Translations under genes and position numbers: made by a program
Notes under the pieces: model-generated
Database searches by the model: none
What the model was told of the DNA's origin: nothing
What the model saw: the letters and a program-made list of their open reading frames with translations, nothing else
Source: Marinobacter nanhaiticus D15-8W
Lineage (GTDB): Bacteria > Pseudomonadota > Gammaproteobacteria > Pseudomonadales > Oleiphilaceae
Assembly (NCBI RefSeq): GCF_036511935.1
Contig: NZ_AP028878.1
Location: 4,650,001-4,714,000, forward strand
Reading direction: 5' to 3'
Length of the DNA: 64,000 nt
Part shown: positions 17,472 through 25,495 of the stretch, in pieces
How positions within the stretch are numbered: the first letter of the stretch is position 1
Layout of the letters: the number at the start of each line of letters is the position of its first letter

Positions 17472-17642
17472 TCACCACTCCTCTTCCTTATCCTTGGCCT
17501 CCTGTTCCTTCTTACGCTCACGAATGCGCTTCATCTTGTCTTCGGAGATGGGCATGTCGCGGGCGTTGTCGCGCAGGATCATGAGACCGCCGACCACCAG
17601 GACGATAGTGACGATGAGGAATATCCATCCAATGAGAGGCAT
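17472..17642 (-). CDS. Small membrane protein, DUF2897-like
   Basis: Protein of 56 residues. One TM helix covers about 3-24 (LIGWIFLIVTIVLVVGGLMIL), followed by a charged, Lys/Glu-rich cytoplasmic tail (SEDKMKRIRERKKEQ). This size and order match the DUF2897 family of gammaproteobacterial inner-membrane proteins, whose role is unknown. The ATG at 17642 follows GGGAACA. The stop is only 26 bp from the HEPN/MNT operator region; the two units read in the same direction, so some read-through is possible. Confidence 0.7.
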   Translation of the reverse strand: MPLIGWIFLIVTIVLVVGGLMILRDNARDMPISEDKMKRIRERKKEQEAKDKEEEW

Positions 17643-17730
17643 AACAATGTTCCCTGTTGAGGATGCGTTCTTCCATGATGAACCAGGCCGGCTTTCCTGT
17701 CAGTCCTGAGCCAACATCAGTGTCAGACGT

Positions 17731-18072
17731 TCAGGCGTCGGCCAGCACTTCAGCCAGGTCCTGCGGGATCGGCATGGACGCAAAGGCACTGACGCTGGCA
17801 CGTCCGGTATTGCCCGGCGGGACCCAAATGCGGGAGAACAGCAGGGCGGCAAAGGCCCGCGTCAGTTGGCCAAGCACTTCCCTGCTATCGTCGGTGCGGA
17901 AACCCAGCCAGAGCATACGCAGGTGGGTTGCCGCGTGGGCCAGGGCGAAACGCTGGCTGAGGATGTGGGCACGCTCCAAGTGAGAGAACGCCTGCGGAAA
18001 ATCCGCCACCGCTTCAGCCTTCCGGGCCAGGGATAGCTCCCGCCGATAGGCCTGCTTCAGCGCCTTACGCAT
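17731..18072 (-). CDS. DUF3703-family protein
   Basis: Protein of 113 residues, mostly helical. AYRRELSLARKAEAVADFPQ, then FSHLERAHILSQRFALAHAATHLRML and the tail VPPGNTGRASVSAFASMPIP are characteristic of the DUF3703 family (PF12487), often found beside heavy-metal transporters. The helical repeat pattern resembles a TPR-like scaffold. Its ATG overlaps the stop of the CDF transporter gene by eight bases (ATGCGTAA), so the two are translationally coupled. A role as metal-resistance accessory is inferred from this coupling. Confidence 0.78.
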   Translation of the reverse strand: MRKALKQAYRRELSLARKAEAVADFPQAFSHLERAHILSQRFALAHAATHLRMLWLGFRTDDSREVLGQLTRAFAALLFSRIWVPPGNTGRASVSAFASMPIPQDLAEVLADA

Positions 18073-18904
18073 GTTTGCGCTCTCCCTGGAAGCCCGTGTC
18101 CTTGGAGCCCGAATCGCAGCAGCTGTCGTCGGGTTTGGCCGTATCGCCACAGCAACCGTCAGTTGCTGTCTTCTCTCCGTCATCACAACAGCCATCGTTA
18201 GACTTGGTTTCTGCCGGACCACAACAGGAGTCTGGCACTACATTGACGGCCGAGCCGGCAACCTCCGGCGACATTTGCGCGGCCTCAATCTCCGGATGGC
18301 GCCACTGCGCCCAGGCTTCGGTCAGCACCTGCCAGGCGGAGTGCAGGAACAATCCGGCGATTGCCAGGCCCACGATGACGTCCGGCCAGAGCGTACCGGT
18401 GACCGCCACGAGCACCGCGGCAACGATGACGCTGGAGTTAGCAACCAGATCATTGCGGGAGCACAACCACGTCGAGCGCATATTCAGGTCATCGCTACGA
18501 TGGCTGTAGAGAAAGATGAAGCACACCGTATTGGCCGCCAGCGCAATCAGGCCGACCGCCCCCATCCAGTTGGCCTCGGGCACTACGCCCAGCAGGCTCT
18601 TGCGCACGGCATCGCCGATAACCACCAAGCCAAACAGCAACATGAACGCGCCCTTCGCCAAGGCGGCGCCGGCCCGGGCGCGGGCACTGCGATGGAGGGT
18701 ATACAACGTCAGCGCATACACCGACGCATCGCCAAACATATCGAGCGAGTCGCCCAGCAATGCCGTCGAGTTCGCCATCCAGCCGCTGATGAACTCGAAC
18801 AGGAACATCACGGCATTGATGCCAAGTACGATGTAAAGTACGCGCCCCTGCTTGGCGCGCAATTGAGCCAGTTCGCCAGCTTTGTTTTCGCAGCAGCTAT
18901 CCAA
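18065..18904 (-). CDS. Cation diffusion facilitator with cysteine-pair metal-binding tails
   Basis: Inner-membrane metal/proton antiporter of 279 residues. Six helices span about 20-215. The first metal site reads STALLGDSLDMFGDASVYA (D-x3-D type in TM2) and the second is in TM5 near LCSRNDLVANSSVIVAA (N-x3-N type). The protein starts MDSCC, and after about residue 222 it has a tail with four further Cys-Cys pairs: DSCCGP, DGCCDD, DGCCGD, DSCCDS. The start is TTG at 18904 with GAGAGG eight bases upstream. A MerR-type promoter lies directly upstream, pointing to induction by Zn, Cd, Pb or Co. The cytoplasmic CC tails probably bind thiophilic metals. The usual C-terminal CDF domain is replaced by the tail. 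Confidence 0.82.
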   Translation of the reverse strand: MDSCCENKAGELAQLRAKQGRVLYIVLGINAVMFLFEFISGWMANSTALLGDSLDMFGDASVYALTLYTLHRSARARAGAALAKGAFMLLFGLVVIGDAVRKSLLGVVPEANWMGAVGLIALAANTVCFIFLYSHRSDDLNMRSTWLCSRNDLVANSSVIVAAVLVAVTGTLWPDVIVGLAIAGLFLHSAWQVLTEAWAQWRHPEIEAAQMSPEVAGSAVNVVPDSCCGPAETKSNDGCCDDGEKTATDGCCGDTAKPDDSCCDSGSKDTGFQGERKHA

Positions 18905-18937
18905 CGGCTGTTCCTCTCAATGGTCTATTTACGGACC

Positions 18938-18968
18938 ATGATCAAGCTTGTAGCTACTACAGGGTCAA
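18938..18968 (-). promoter_or_regulatory. MerR-family-type promoter of the CDF/DUF3703 operon
   Basis: On the minus strand TTGACC (18968-18963) and GATCAT (18943-18938) are separated by 19 bp, the overlong spacer that MerR-type activators correct. The spacer contains the dyad CCTGTAGTAGCTACAAG, very close to CadR/PbrR/ZntR operators (ACCCTATAGTxxCTACAGGGT type). No merR-like gene is in the window, so the regulator acts from elsewhere. Confidence 0.72.
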
Positions 18969-19081
18969 GCCATTTGTTGTGCGGAACGGGCGATCGGTTC
19001 CCAAGCGGGCACGTAAAACTTTTCGGGTCCGCAACCGTCAAATCCTTGTCCCCGACCTTCGGAACCAAAAGGAGGAAAGTC

Positions 19082-19411
19082 ATGAAACCACTGGCTTCCT
19101 ATCTGCGACAGAAGCTTAACCTCAAACCGACCCAGAGAATCGTTGAGCTCGAAAAACTCCGCAGCGACAATTGTGCAAGCTGCTTTCAGAAACAGATGTA
19201 TGAAGTCAGGGAAGCGAACGATGCCGTGGCGGGAATCTACGATACGTGGTTACTGGCGGAAGGCACGGACGTCGTTTTTGGCTATTTCCAATACGCGCCC
19301 AATGGGGACCTGCTGGATCGCAGGACGTTCTATATGAGCGATTACGAAATGCAGCCAGCAGTTCCCAACCCCGGCCAGGATAGGCCCCAGGCTGATGCTC
19401 CAGTTGGCTAA
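19082..19411 (+). CDS. Hypothetical protein, 109 residues
   Basis: The real gene starts at the ATG at 19082, with AGGAGG seven bases upstream; the long frame before it is only the antisense of the CDF gene. A basic N-terminus (ASYLRQKLNLKPTQR) is followed by a CASC pair (about residues 26-29), then a segment with beta-like sequence (GTDVVFGYFQYAPNGDLLDRR) and a Pro-rich end. No signal peptide or family is recognised. It is divergent from the metal transporter; no functional link can be shown. Confidence 0.6.
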   Translation: MKPLASYLRQKLNLKPTQRIVELEKLRSDNCASCFQKQMYEVREANDAVAGIYDTWLLAEGTDVVFGYFQYAPNGDLLDRRTFYMSDYEMQPAVPNPGQDRPQADAPVG

Positions 19412-19493
19412 TCTGAGCTATACGTAGCAACTTGCTCTCCCCGAACTCCCACGCTGCCAGGTAAATAGCAGGACGAACCACTGAAAAGAGAAG

Positions 19494-19569
19494 TGGTGCC
19501 GGGAACAGGAGTCGAACCTGCGACCTGAGCATTACGAATGCCCTGCTCTACCTACTGAGCTATCCCGGC
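19494..19569 (-). tRNA. tRNA-Thr (anticodon CGU)
   Basis: Read on the minus strand: acceptor GCCGGGA pairs with TCCCGGC. The D-arm GCTC...GAGC, anticodon stem GGGCA/TGCTC around loop TTCGTAA (anticodon CGT) and T-arm GCAGG-TTCGACT-CCTGT are all present, with one G-T pair in the anticodon stem. Discriminator A is at 19497 and an encoded CCA at 19496-19494. Total length 76 with CCA. Confidence 0.95.
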
Positions 19570-19887
19570 ACAGATGCTGCCCATAACGAACGGAACAGCC
19601 TTTGCGGACTGGAGACGCCAATCAGATTAGTCGATTTTTGCGGCGGTAAAAAGGGCTTGGGAAACAACCTTCTGCTTCGTGATGCTGCGGGCCGTGGTGG
19701 CCTGCCAATAGAAGGTTATCGATACTGTAGAAAGGCGGGGAACGCTTGAACCCTGGGCCGGGCGTGTTCAGCCGGTCGCAGGTCGGGGGAGTGGAACTTG
19801 CCGTGCGGAGCAGATGGGCTGACGGGGCTTTGAGGCCTCGCCAACCAATCTCCACACGAGGCAATGCTGTACTCATTCAGTCTCTAA
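19570..19887. other. 318-bp stretch without a recognisable gene
   Basis: It lies upstream of tRNA-Thr and downstream of the 57-residue protein gene. Frames on both strands are short, lack ribosome sites and have Pro/Arg-rich shadow composition. No terminator with a U-tract, integrase remnant or attachment-like repeat of the tRNA end is seen. Confidence 0.5.
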
Positions 19888-20061
19888 TCAGTGACTGGGG
19901 GACAGCTTGGTCGGCGCTACGCGGAACAGGGCCTTTACTTTAGCGGCGAATGCGGCGCCCAGTTGAGCGACGTATTCTGCGCGTTGTGCACGGGCCAGTT
20001 TAAGGTAGTAGTCGATGTCGACGTTGCCGTATGCGTCCAATTTCAGGTTTTGGTCAGTCAT
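19888..20061 (-). CDS. Small conserved-looking protein, 57 residues
   Basis: ATG at 20061, preceded by GAGGAC. Sequence features are an acidic N-terminal part (DAYGNVDIDYYLKLA, about 9-23) and a helical Ala/Arg/Lys-rich second half (RAQRAEYVAQLG, then AAKVKALFR). This layout resembles short RSP_7527-like proteins of proteobacteria, a tentative memory-based match. It is divergent from a LysR gene across a 126-bp region with a palindrome, a classic regulator-target arrangement. Confidence 0.6.
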   Translation of the reverse strand: MTDQNLKLDAYGNVDIDYYLKLARAQRAEYVAQLGAAFAAKVKALFRVAPTKLSPSH

Positions 20062-20156
20062 GGTGTGTGTCCTCGTCTGGGAAATCTTCATGTCTACGGT
20101 GCTAATGTTAGGGACCTAGCGACTGTTGAAAAAGCGATCATTTCTAAGCAGAATGC

Positions 20157-20169
20157 TGAAAATATTTCA
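20157..20169. promoter_or_regulatory. Palindrome in the LysR divergent region
   Basis: TGAAA-ATA-TTTCA lies 19 bp before the LysR gene start and about 96 bp from the small divergent gene. Its size and AT-rich centre fit a LysR-type box (T-N11-A). Confidence 0.45.
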
Positions 20170-20187
20170 TGCTTAGTAGAAACCACT

Positions 20188-21135
20188 ATGCGTCGACTGC
20201 CACCACTGAATGCCCTTCGGGTTTTCGAATCATCCGCCAGAAACAGTAGCTTTGCGGCTGCCGCAGAGGAACTTTTCGTGACTGCGTCAGCGGTCAGTCA
20301 CCAAGTAAAAACGCTTGAGGAATATTTGGGAGTTTCACTGTTCAGCCGCACCAAGCGGAAAGTGGAACTGACCCCGGCCGGCGAGCAATACCTTGCCTCG
20401 GTCAAGCACGCACTGGACGAGATCGAGATGGCCACCCAACGCCTGACCGCTAGCCACGAGCCCAATGTGGTGCAGATCAGCGTGGCGCCGAACTTCCTGA
20501 CCCGTTGGCTGATGCCACGCATGTCGCGCTTCCGCGAGCTCTATCCGGAGATCGAACTGCAGATCAATGCGTCCATGGGCCTGCTGGACTTCAACCGCAC
20601 CAGTACGGATATGGCGGTCTACTACGGCAATGGCGAGTGGGACGATATCGAGGTGCACTTCCTGCGCAAGGTGATGCTGGTGCCGGTATGCAGCCCGAAG
20701 TTGTTCGAGAGCAACCGCCCCCTGGAAAAACCGGAAGACCTGAAACACCACACGCTGATCTACGTCAGCAAACGCAAGTGGGAATGGGAAAACTGGCTAC
20801 AACAGGCGGGCGTCGAGTTCATCGTGCCCAAGGGCAGCCTGCAGATCTCCAGCGGCCAACTGGCGACGGCGGCCGCGCAAGAGAATCTGGGCGTCGCCCT
20901 GGCCGACCGCACCCTAACGTCCCGGGAAATCAACACCGGGCAGCTTATCGTACCGTTCGATATCCGGCTCGATACCCACAAGGCGTTCTACCTCGTCTAT
21001 CAGAAGCACCGTCCTTTAACGGCTGGAATGAAGGCGTTCAAGGAATGGCTGATGAGCGAGATGCAGGCAACGGACGCCGCCGAGGCGGAAAGTACCGGAA
21101 TGGAGCGTATCGAGACGGAGAGCACAGGCCAGTAA
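20188..21135 (+). CDS. LysR-family regulator, GcvA subgroup
   Basis: Protein of 315 residues. The N-terminal helix-turn-helix covers about 5-64 (PPLNALRVFESSARNSSFAAAAEELFVTASAVSHQ in the GcvA/AmpR style), followed by a periplasmic-binding-like effector domain (about 90-295) with VAPNFLTRWLMPRM, YYGNGEWDD and GVALADRTL. An acidic, Glu-rich tail of about 20 residues follows. The ATG at 20188 is chosen as the first Met before RRLPPLNAL; frames upstream include no ribosome site. GcvA-type LysR proteins often control the divergent gene, here the 57-residue protein at 20061. The effector is unknown. Confidence 0.88.
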   Translation: MRRLPPLNALRVFESSARNSSFAAAAEELFVTASAVSHQVKTLEEYLGVSLFSRTKRKVELTPAGEQYLASVKHALDEIEMATQRLTASHEPNVVQISVAPNFLTRWLMPRMSRFRELYPEIELQINASMGLLDFNRTSTDMAVYYGNGEWDDIEVHFLRKVMLVPVCSPKLFESNRPLEKPEDLKHHTLIYVSKRKWEWENWLQQAGVEFIVPKGSLQISSGQLATAAAQENLGVALADRTLTSREINTGQLIVPFDIRLDTHKAFYLVYQKHRPLTAGMKAFKEWLMSEMQATDAAEAESTGMERIETESTGQ

Positions 21136-21251
21136 TCCGAGGCACACAACGCCGCCGGCGATCATGTTTTAGACGTTTCGGGCAGGTTTTGTACGGTTAA
21201 AAGATGCTCTGGTTATTAGCCGGCCAGAAAGCCGGATCCCCCACCCGGTAA

Positions 21252-21312
21252 GGCTTTGCGCCACCTATCATGACGTTTCTCACAGAGTTATCCACCGATT
21301 GTGTGGACAACG
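21252..21312. repeat. 61-bp repeat with facing DnaA-box-like sequences (copy A)
   Basis: About 48 of 61 bases match copy B at 22976-23036, in the same orientation. The core CTCACARAGTTATCCAC is followed by TGTGGACAA: TTATCCAC and the reverse complement TTGTCCACA each match the DnaA box TTATNCACA at eight of nine or all but one positions, and together they form an imperfect hairpin. Confidence 0.6.
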
Positions 21313-21333
21313 TCTCGCCCTGACCGGTCACGC

Positions 21334-21750
21334 TTATGCTCGTCGCGATTTGTACTGCAGGCGGTCCAGCGTCACGGCCTTGAAACGCGCCAACAATAGG
21401 GCTTCCGCCTCTTCGAGCACATCGTCTATAGCCGTGTTGACGGCTGCCTCGATGGCGCAGTTGGAGTGCTCGTCCGTCAGGCCGATGGTGAAAACAGAAC
21501 TATCCCCTAGCGCTTTGTGGATATCGTAAAGCGTGATGTCCGCCAGCGGCTTGGCCAGGGACCAACCTCCACCGTGACCCTTTACCGATGTAACGTATCC
21601 CTGCTCCCGCAGTAGCGCCATGGTGCGGCGTACGACCACCGGATTGGTGTTGAGCATGCCGGCGATGGTGTCGGAGGTGGCGGGGCCGTCCAGTTGATCC
21701 ATGTGGATCAGGACGTGAAGGACACGGGATAGGCGACTGTCTTTTCTCAT
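21334..21750 (-). CDS. Rrf2-family regulator
   Basis: Protein of 138 residues. Winged helix over about 5-65 (SRVLHVLIHMDQLDGPATSDTIA, then NPVVVRRTMALLREQGYV) and the Rrf2 signature KGHGGGWSLAKPLADITLYDI (about 57-77). Only one Cys is present (SNCAIEAAV, about 97), so an Fe-S cluster like that of IscR or NsrR is unlikely; this fits the YwnA/BaiN-associated, redox or electrophile-sensing subgroup. It is divergent from a thioredoxin-reductase-like gene, with an inverted repeat between them, and probably represses both. Confidence 0.85.
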   Translation of the reverse strand: MRKDSRLSRVLHVLIHMDQLDGPATSDTIAGMLNTNPVVVRRTMALLREQGYVTSVKGHGGGWSLAKPLADITLYDIHKALGDSSVFTIGLTDEHSNCAIEAAVNTAIDDVLEEAEALLLARFKAVTLDRLQYKSRRA

Positions 21751-21856
21751 GGGTTCTCTCAGGACGCTTGGGCAAAGTACATCCGTTCATCGGGGCTGCT
21801 CTGATGCTATCACGTAACTTTTAATGTTTCATGTGTTGCGCCTGTCACACCTATTA

Positions 21857-21875
21857 AGTAACAATTGAAGTTACC
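21857..21875. promoter_or_regulatory. Inverted repeat between Rrf2 and flavoprotein genes
   Basis: AGTAAC-N7-GTTACC lies 20 bp before the flavoprotein start. A related GTAACTTTTAA half-site is about 45 bp further upstream. Rrf2 repressors bind dyads of this size, so this is the likely operator. Confidence 0.5.
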
Positions 21876-21894
21876 TAAACGGCAAATGGGGGGC

Positions 21895-22800
21895 ATGAAC
21901 ATGGGCGCGGATGTAATTATTGTGGGCGGGAGCTTTGCCGGGTTTTCGGCTGCCATGCAGCTGGCGCGAGGCCAACGGGAAGTTATCGTGATCGACGCCG
22001 GTGAACCAAGGAACCGGTTCGCCGAGGCCTCCCATGGCTTCTTTTGCCTGGACGGACTATCGCCGGGGGAAATCCGGCGGCGGGCCGCCGAACAACTGGC
22101 GAGCTACCCCACGGCTCGGGTTGTGGGCGGTCGAGCGATCAGCGCCGGCCAGGACGGCGATGGTTTCTCCGTTACCCTCGAAACGGGCGAGGCCTACACC
22201 GCTACAAAGCTGATATTGGCTACGGGCCTGCGCGATGAGTTGCCGAAAATCCCCGGCGTGAACGAGCGCTGGGGCAAGACGGTGATCCACTGCCCCTACT
22301 GCCATGGCTTCGAGCTGCGTAACCGCAAACTGGGCGTCATGGCCACCGGCCCGCTTTCGACGCACCAGGCCGCGATTATTCCGGACTGGGGTCCGACCAC
22401 GTACTTCACCCAGGGTGAATTCATGCCTGATGAGGAGCAGGTTGCCCTGCTTGTCCAGCGCGGTGTCGCTGTCGAAAATTCCGCGATCGTCGAGATCCTC
22501 GGCGAGGCGTCGTCGATTACAGGCGTGCGGTTGGCCGATGGCCGCATCGTCGAATTGGAAGGTCTCTACATCGGCCCCAAAGCCCGTATGGCCAGCATGT
22601 TGGCGGAGCAGCTGGGTTGTGAACTCGAAGAAGGACCGATGGGACCGGCGGTGAAAGTGGATGACTTCAAGCGCACCAGCGTAACCGGTATTTTCGCGGC
22701 CGGGGATATCTCCAACAAGATGCACAATGCGACCTTTGCTTCTGCCTCCGGCGTAATGGCTGGCGTGGCGGCCCATCGTGCGCTCATGTTTGGTGAATAA
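21895..22800 (+). CDS. Thioredoxin-reductase-like FAD/NAD(P) oxidoreductase
   Basis: Protein of 301 residues. FAD motif GGSFAGFSAAMQLARG (about 9-24) and redox-active pair CPYC in HCPYCHGFE (about 134-142). A second nucleotide-binding region lies near KLGVMATGP but lacks a good GxGxxG, and the C-terminal FAD motif is GIFAAGDIS (about 266-274). The size and layout match low-molecular-weight TrxR-like proteins found next to Rrf2 or AhpF-type genes rather than housekeeping TrxB. The start ATG (21895; another at 21901) follows a G-rich ribosome site. It is divergent from Rrf2, which suggests induction by oxidants or electrophiles. The partner thiol protein is unknown. Confidence 0.82.
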   Translation: MNMGADVIIVGGSFAGFSAAMQLARGQREVIVIDAGEPRNRFAEASHGFFCLDGLSPGEIRRRAAEQLASYPTARVVGGRAISAGQDGDGFSVTLETGEAYTATKLILATGLRDELPKIPGVNERWGKTVIHCPYCHGFELRNRKLGVMATGPLSTHQAAIIPDWGPTTYFTQGEFMPDEEQVALLVQRGVAVENSAIVEILGEASSITGVRLADGRIVELEGLYIGPKARMASMLAEQLGCELEEGPMGPAVKVDDFKRTSVTGIFAAGDISNKMHNATFASASGVMAGVAAHRALMFGE

Positions 22801-22975
22801 CCGACGGTTGGAGGATAGCTCGTGGTCGGTGGATAGTCGTCTAAAACGGCCGTTGGCGACCCATCGCCAACGGCACCGACTACCGCTTGACAAACCCCGA
22901 TTGCGCAGGCTTCGACCAGAGCAAATTTCGCACTGGTTATTTGCAACGCACTTTCCCGGAACGCCCGTCTCAAGC

Positions 22976-23036
22976 GGCTTTCACCCACCTATCATTGGGT
23001 TGCTCACAAAGTTATCCACTGGATTTGTGGACAAGG
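22976..23036. repeat. 61-bp repeat with facing DnaA-box-like sequences (copy B)
   Basis: Counterpart of 21252-21312. Conserved blocks are GGCTTT, CCACCTATCAT, CTCACA and AGTTATCCAC, with TGTGGACAA closing the hairpin. The two copies bracket the Rrf2/flavoprotein pair. Confidence 0.6.
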
Positions 23037-23097
23037 TATTTGTCGGCTAGACGCTGCTCGCCCATACTTTTCCCCGCACCTCTCATTAGGTACCGAC

Positions 23098-23316
23098 ATG
23101 GACCAGCGCGACACCCTCGAGAACATCCCTGACGTACGCGACGGACTGACCCGCACCGAGCGGATCATCCTGCACGTGCTCAACGAGACCCAGAAGGAAT
23201 TGAATGGCCGGTCGGTGCCGACTGTCATGCTCTATGGGCGCGTAGTGGAGTACGTGAACCTGACCGAGGCCGAGCTGCATGTCTATCTCGATCGCCTGGG
23301 TGTGAGGACCGGTTAG
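23098..23316 (+). CDS. Small hypothetical protein, 72 residues
   Basis: Predicted helical cytoplasmic protein with normal codon use. LTRTERIILHVLNETQKELNG (about 17-37) and AELHVYLDRLGV (about 57-68) form amphipathic helices, and the middle reads SVPTVMLYGRVVEYV. This could be a small winged-helix-like fold, which is inference only. The ribosome site (AGGTAC) is weak. It lies 61 bp after repeat copy B and is read in the same direction as the flavoprotein gene but separated from it by nearly 300 bp. Confidence 0.55.
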   Translation: MDQRDTLENIPDVRDGLTRTERIILHVLNETQKELNGRSVPTVMLYGRVVEYVNLTEAELHVYLDRLGVRTG

Positions 23317-23514
23317 ATCGTACTCTGCGAGTACGTATTAACCGCAATCCAAACCCCAGCCCCGCAGCGATTATGAATACTTTTTAACCTTTTGTGATAA
23401 AGTCTGGCGCGTCCAAGGAATGTGGTGGCTGGGGGCCGCTTCCCGCCTGTCCGGCATTGCGCTAACCCCCGCCCAGACGACAGCAGTCGGGGTTCGAGTT
23501 CAGGGGGAACAGCA

Positions 23515-25362
23515 ATGCGGCGATGGCTTCTTATTGGCCTCTGCCTCTATCTGGCCAGCGTTTGCAGCCTGGCTCAATCCATACCGGTGCAGGAGGTGTC
23601 CGCGCTTCACTCGGCCGGTAAGATCCCTCTCAATACTCACCTGCAGTTCACCCGGTTGCCCGCAGGAACGCCCCTTGCCGATGTCATCAACCTCGGTGAC
23701 GATGCCTGGACGCCTACCCACGGCAACCGTAACTATGGCTACCAGCCTGACGCCTTCTGGTTCCGCATCCGCCTGTCTGGCATTGAACCGATCGGTGACA
23801 GTGCGCTGCTTCGACTGAACCTGCCCCACCACGACCGGATTCGCCTGGCCTGGGTTGCAGATGACAGCGTCCTGAGGCAAACAGCCGTGGGTGACGCGCG
23901 GCGCTTCGCGGATCGCCCCCTGCCCGAAACCGTCTTCCTGTTCCCGCTGGACTCCCTCGGCGTCGACACCGTCGATCTCTACATCGGCATCGAGACCACG
24001 GGTGCCATCATCATTCCACTGGACCTGCTGACAAGAGAGGCCTTCGACCGGGAAGACAAGCACGAGATGATGGCCTCGGCGGCCTTCTTTGGCGTGATGG
24101 CGGTGATGTTCCTGTACAACCTGATCATCTACCTGGTGGTGCGCGACCGCGCCTATCTCTACTACCTCGCCTACCTGGTGAGCGTGGTCTTCATGCTGTC
24201 GGTTATGAAGGGTATGGCCTTCCGCTTTCTCTGGCCCGAGATCCCGTCGCTTAACGCCTATTCGGTCATTTTTGCGACCGGGCTGATGCCGATGGCGGCG
24301 GTGCTTTTCGCCCGCCGCTTCCTGGATCTGCCCAAAGCAGGCTCAACCTTCGACAATCGCGTGGTCAACGGGTTGATAGTGGTCTATCCACTGATCATGC
24401 TTGCCGGCCTTTTTCTGCCCTATGCACTGGTCGTCCACACCGGACTCTTTTTCTCCGGCGTGGCGGTATTACTAGGCTTCCACCTGGGGATCAAATACTC
24501 GCTCAAGGGCATTAGGGCGGCGCGTATCTTTGCGGCCGCCTGGTTCGTGTACCTGCTCTTCCTTGGCCTGTTCATTCTTGAGTCGGCAGGTTTTGTACAA
24601 CCGAGCTTGCTGACACGTCATGCGGTCGAAATTGGTTCGTGCCTGGAAGTCGTGCTGCTCTCGCTGGGTTTCGCCGATCGTCTCAACCAGGAAAAACGCC
24701 AACGTCTGCGCGCCCAAAGCCAAATGCTGCTGGCACAACAACGACTGAACGAGGAATTGGAATCCATGGTCCAGGCCCGGACCGAAGAACTGGAAGATGC
24801 CAACCAGAAGCTAAAGCGGCTAAGCATCTCGGACGGTCTCACCGGCGTCTATAACCGCCGTTATTTCGACGAGCAATTCACCCTTGAGTGTCAGCGCGCC
24901 GTACGCAACGGGGGTTCGCTATGCCTGCTGCTGATTGACGCTGATCATTTCAAGGCTGTAAACGACACCTACGGCCACGGCTTCGGCGACGAGTGCCTAA
25001 AGGCAGTTGCCAGAACCCTGGGCCAATGTGCCAACAGGCCAACCGACGTGGTCGCGCGCTACGGCGGGGAAGAATTCGTCGTCCTGCTGCCCGAAGTCGA
25101 CTTGAAAGGCGGACTCAATGTGGCCGAGAACATTCGCAGCCAGGTTGAGAATCTATCACTACGCTACGACGATCAGGCCGTCAGTATTACCGTCAGCGTT
25201 GGCCTCGTCGCCCATTCACCGCGGCATTCTCACATCGAGCAGAATCTGCTGGAGATCGCTGATGCGAACCTGTACGCGGCGAAAGCAGCTGGGCGAAACT
25301 GCGTGCAGGCTTCCAGTGCTGACACCAGTGAACTGACGATGGCGCTCTCGACGAAATCGTAA
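23515..25362 (+). CDS. Diguanylate cyclase with 7TMR-DISM sensor
   Basis: Membrane protein of 615 residues that should make cyclic di-GMP. Signal peptide (about 1-19); periplasmic 7TMR-DISMED2 jelly-roll domain (about 30-165, with the DAFWFRIRL motif); seven TM helices (about 190-385); coiled coil (about 395-445); GGDEF domain (about 455-605). The active site reads RYGGEEF, and an RPTD I-site lies five residues before it, so product inhibition is expected. The DxLTGxxNRR motif is present as DGLTGVYNRR. GGGGGA precedes the ATG at 23515. Sensors of this type detect carbohydrates or other small ligands in the periplasm. No phosphodiesterase domain is present. Confidence 0.9.
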   Translation: MRRWLLIGLCLYLASVCSLAQSIPVQEVSALHSAGKIPLNTHLQFTRLPAGTPLADVINLGDDAWTPTHGNRNYGYQPDAFWFRIRLSGIEPIGDSALLRLNLPHHDRIRLAWVADDSVLRQTAVGDARRFADRPLPETVFLFPLDSLGVDTVDLYIGIETTGAIIIPLDLLTREAFDREDKHEMMASAAFFGVMAVMFLYNLIIYLVVRDRAYLYYLAYLVSVVFMLSVMKGMAFRFLWPEIPSLNAYSVIFATGLMPMAAVLFARRFLDLPKAGSTFDNRVVNGLIVVYPLIMLAGLFLPYALVVHTGLFFSGVAVLLGFHLGIKYSLKGIRAARIFAAAWFVYLLFLGLFILESAGFVQPSLLTRHAVEIGSCLEVVLLSLGFADRLNQEKRQRLRAQSQMLLAQQRLNEELESMVQARTEELEDANQKLKRLSISDGLTGVYNRRYFDEQFTLECQRAVRNGGSLCLLLIDADHFKAVNDTYGHGFGDECLKAVARTLGQCANRPTDVVARYGGEEFVVLLPEVDLKGGLNVAENIRSQVENLSLRYDDQAVSITVSVGLVAHSPRHSHIEQNLLEIADANLYAAKAAGRNCVQASSADTSELTMALSTKS

Positions 25363-25495
25363 CGGACGGCGTTCCCGGTAGGACCGCCATTCTGGTCCCG
25401 AACGTGCAATAAGCCAAAAACTTGATCTCGCCCCCTGAGATCTCGGACTTCGACACGCTATGCTTTCATTGCGGCCTCAAGGATGCTGGAAAGCC

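Noticed and set aside
17392..17521. N-terminal extension of the nucleotidyltransferase protein to 17521
   Set aside because: It would translate the operator palindromes themselves (LPNLGIKLPKLG), and the winged helix starts just after the ATG at 17392.
18071..19081. Plus-strand frame running into the 109-residue hypothetical protein
   Set aside because: It is antisense to the CDF transporter; only the part from the AGGAGG-preceded ATG at 19082 has coding character.
19494..20061. tRNA-Thr as the attachment site of an integrated element
   Set aside because: No integrase, no repeat of the tRNA 3' end nearby, and neighbouring genes have ordinary composition.
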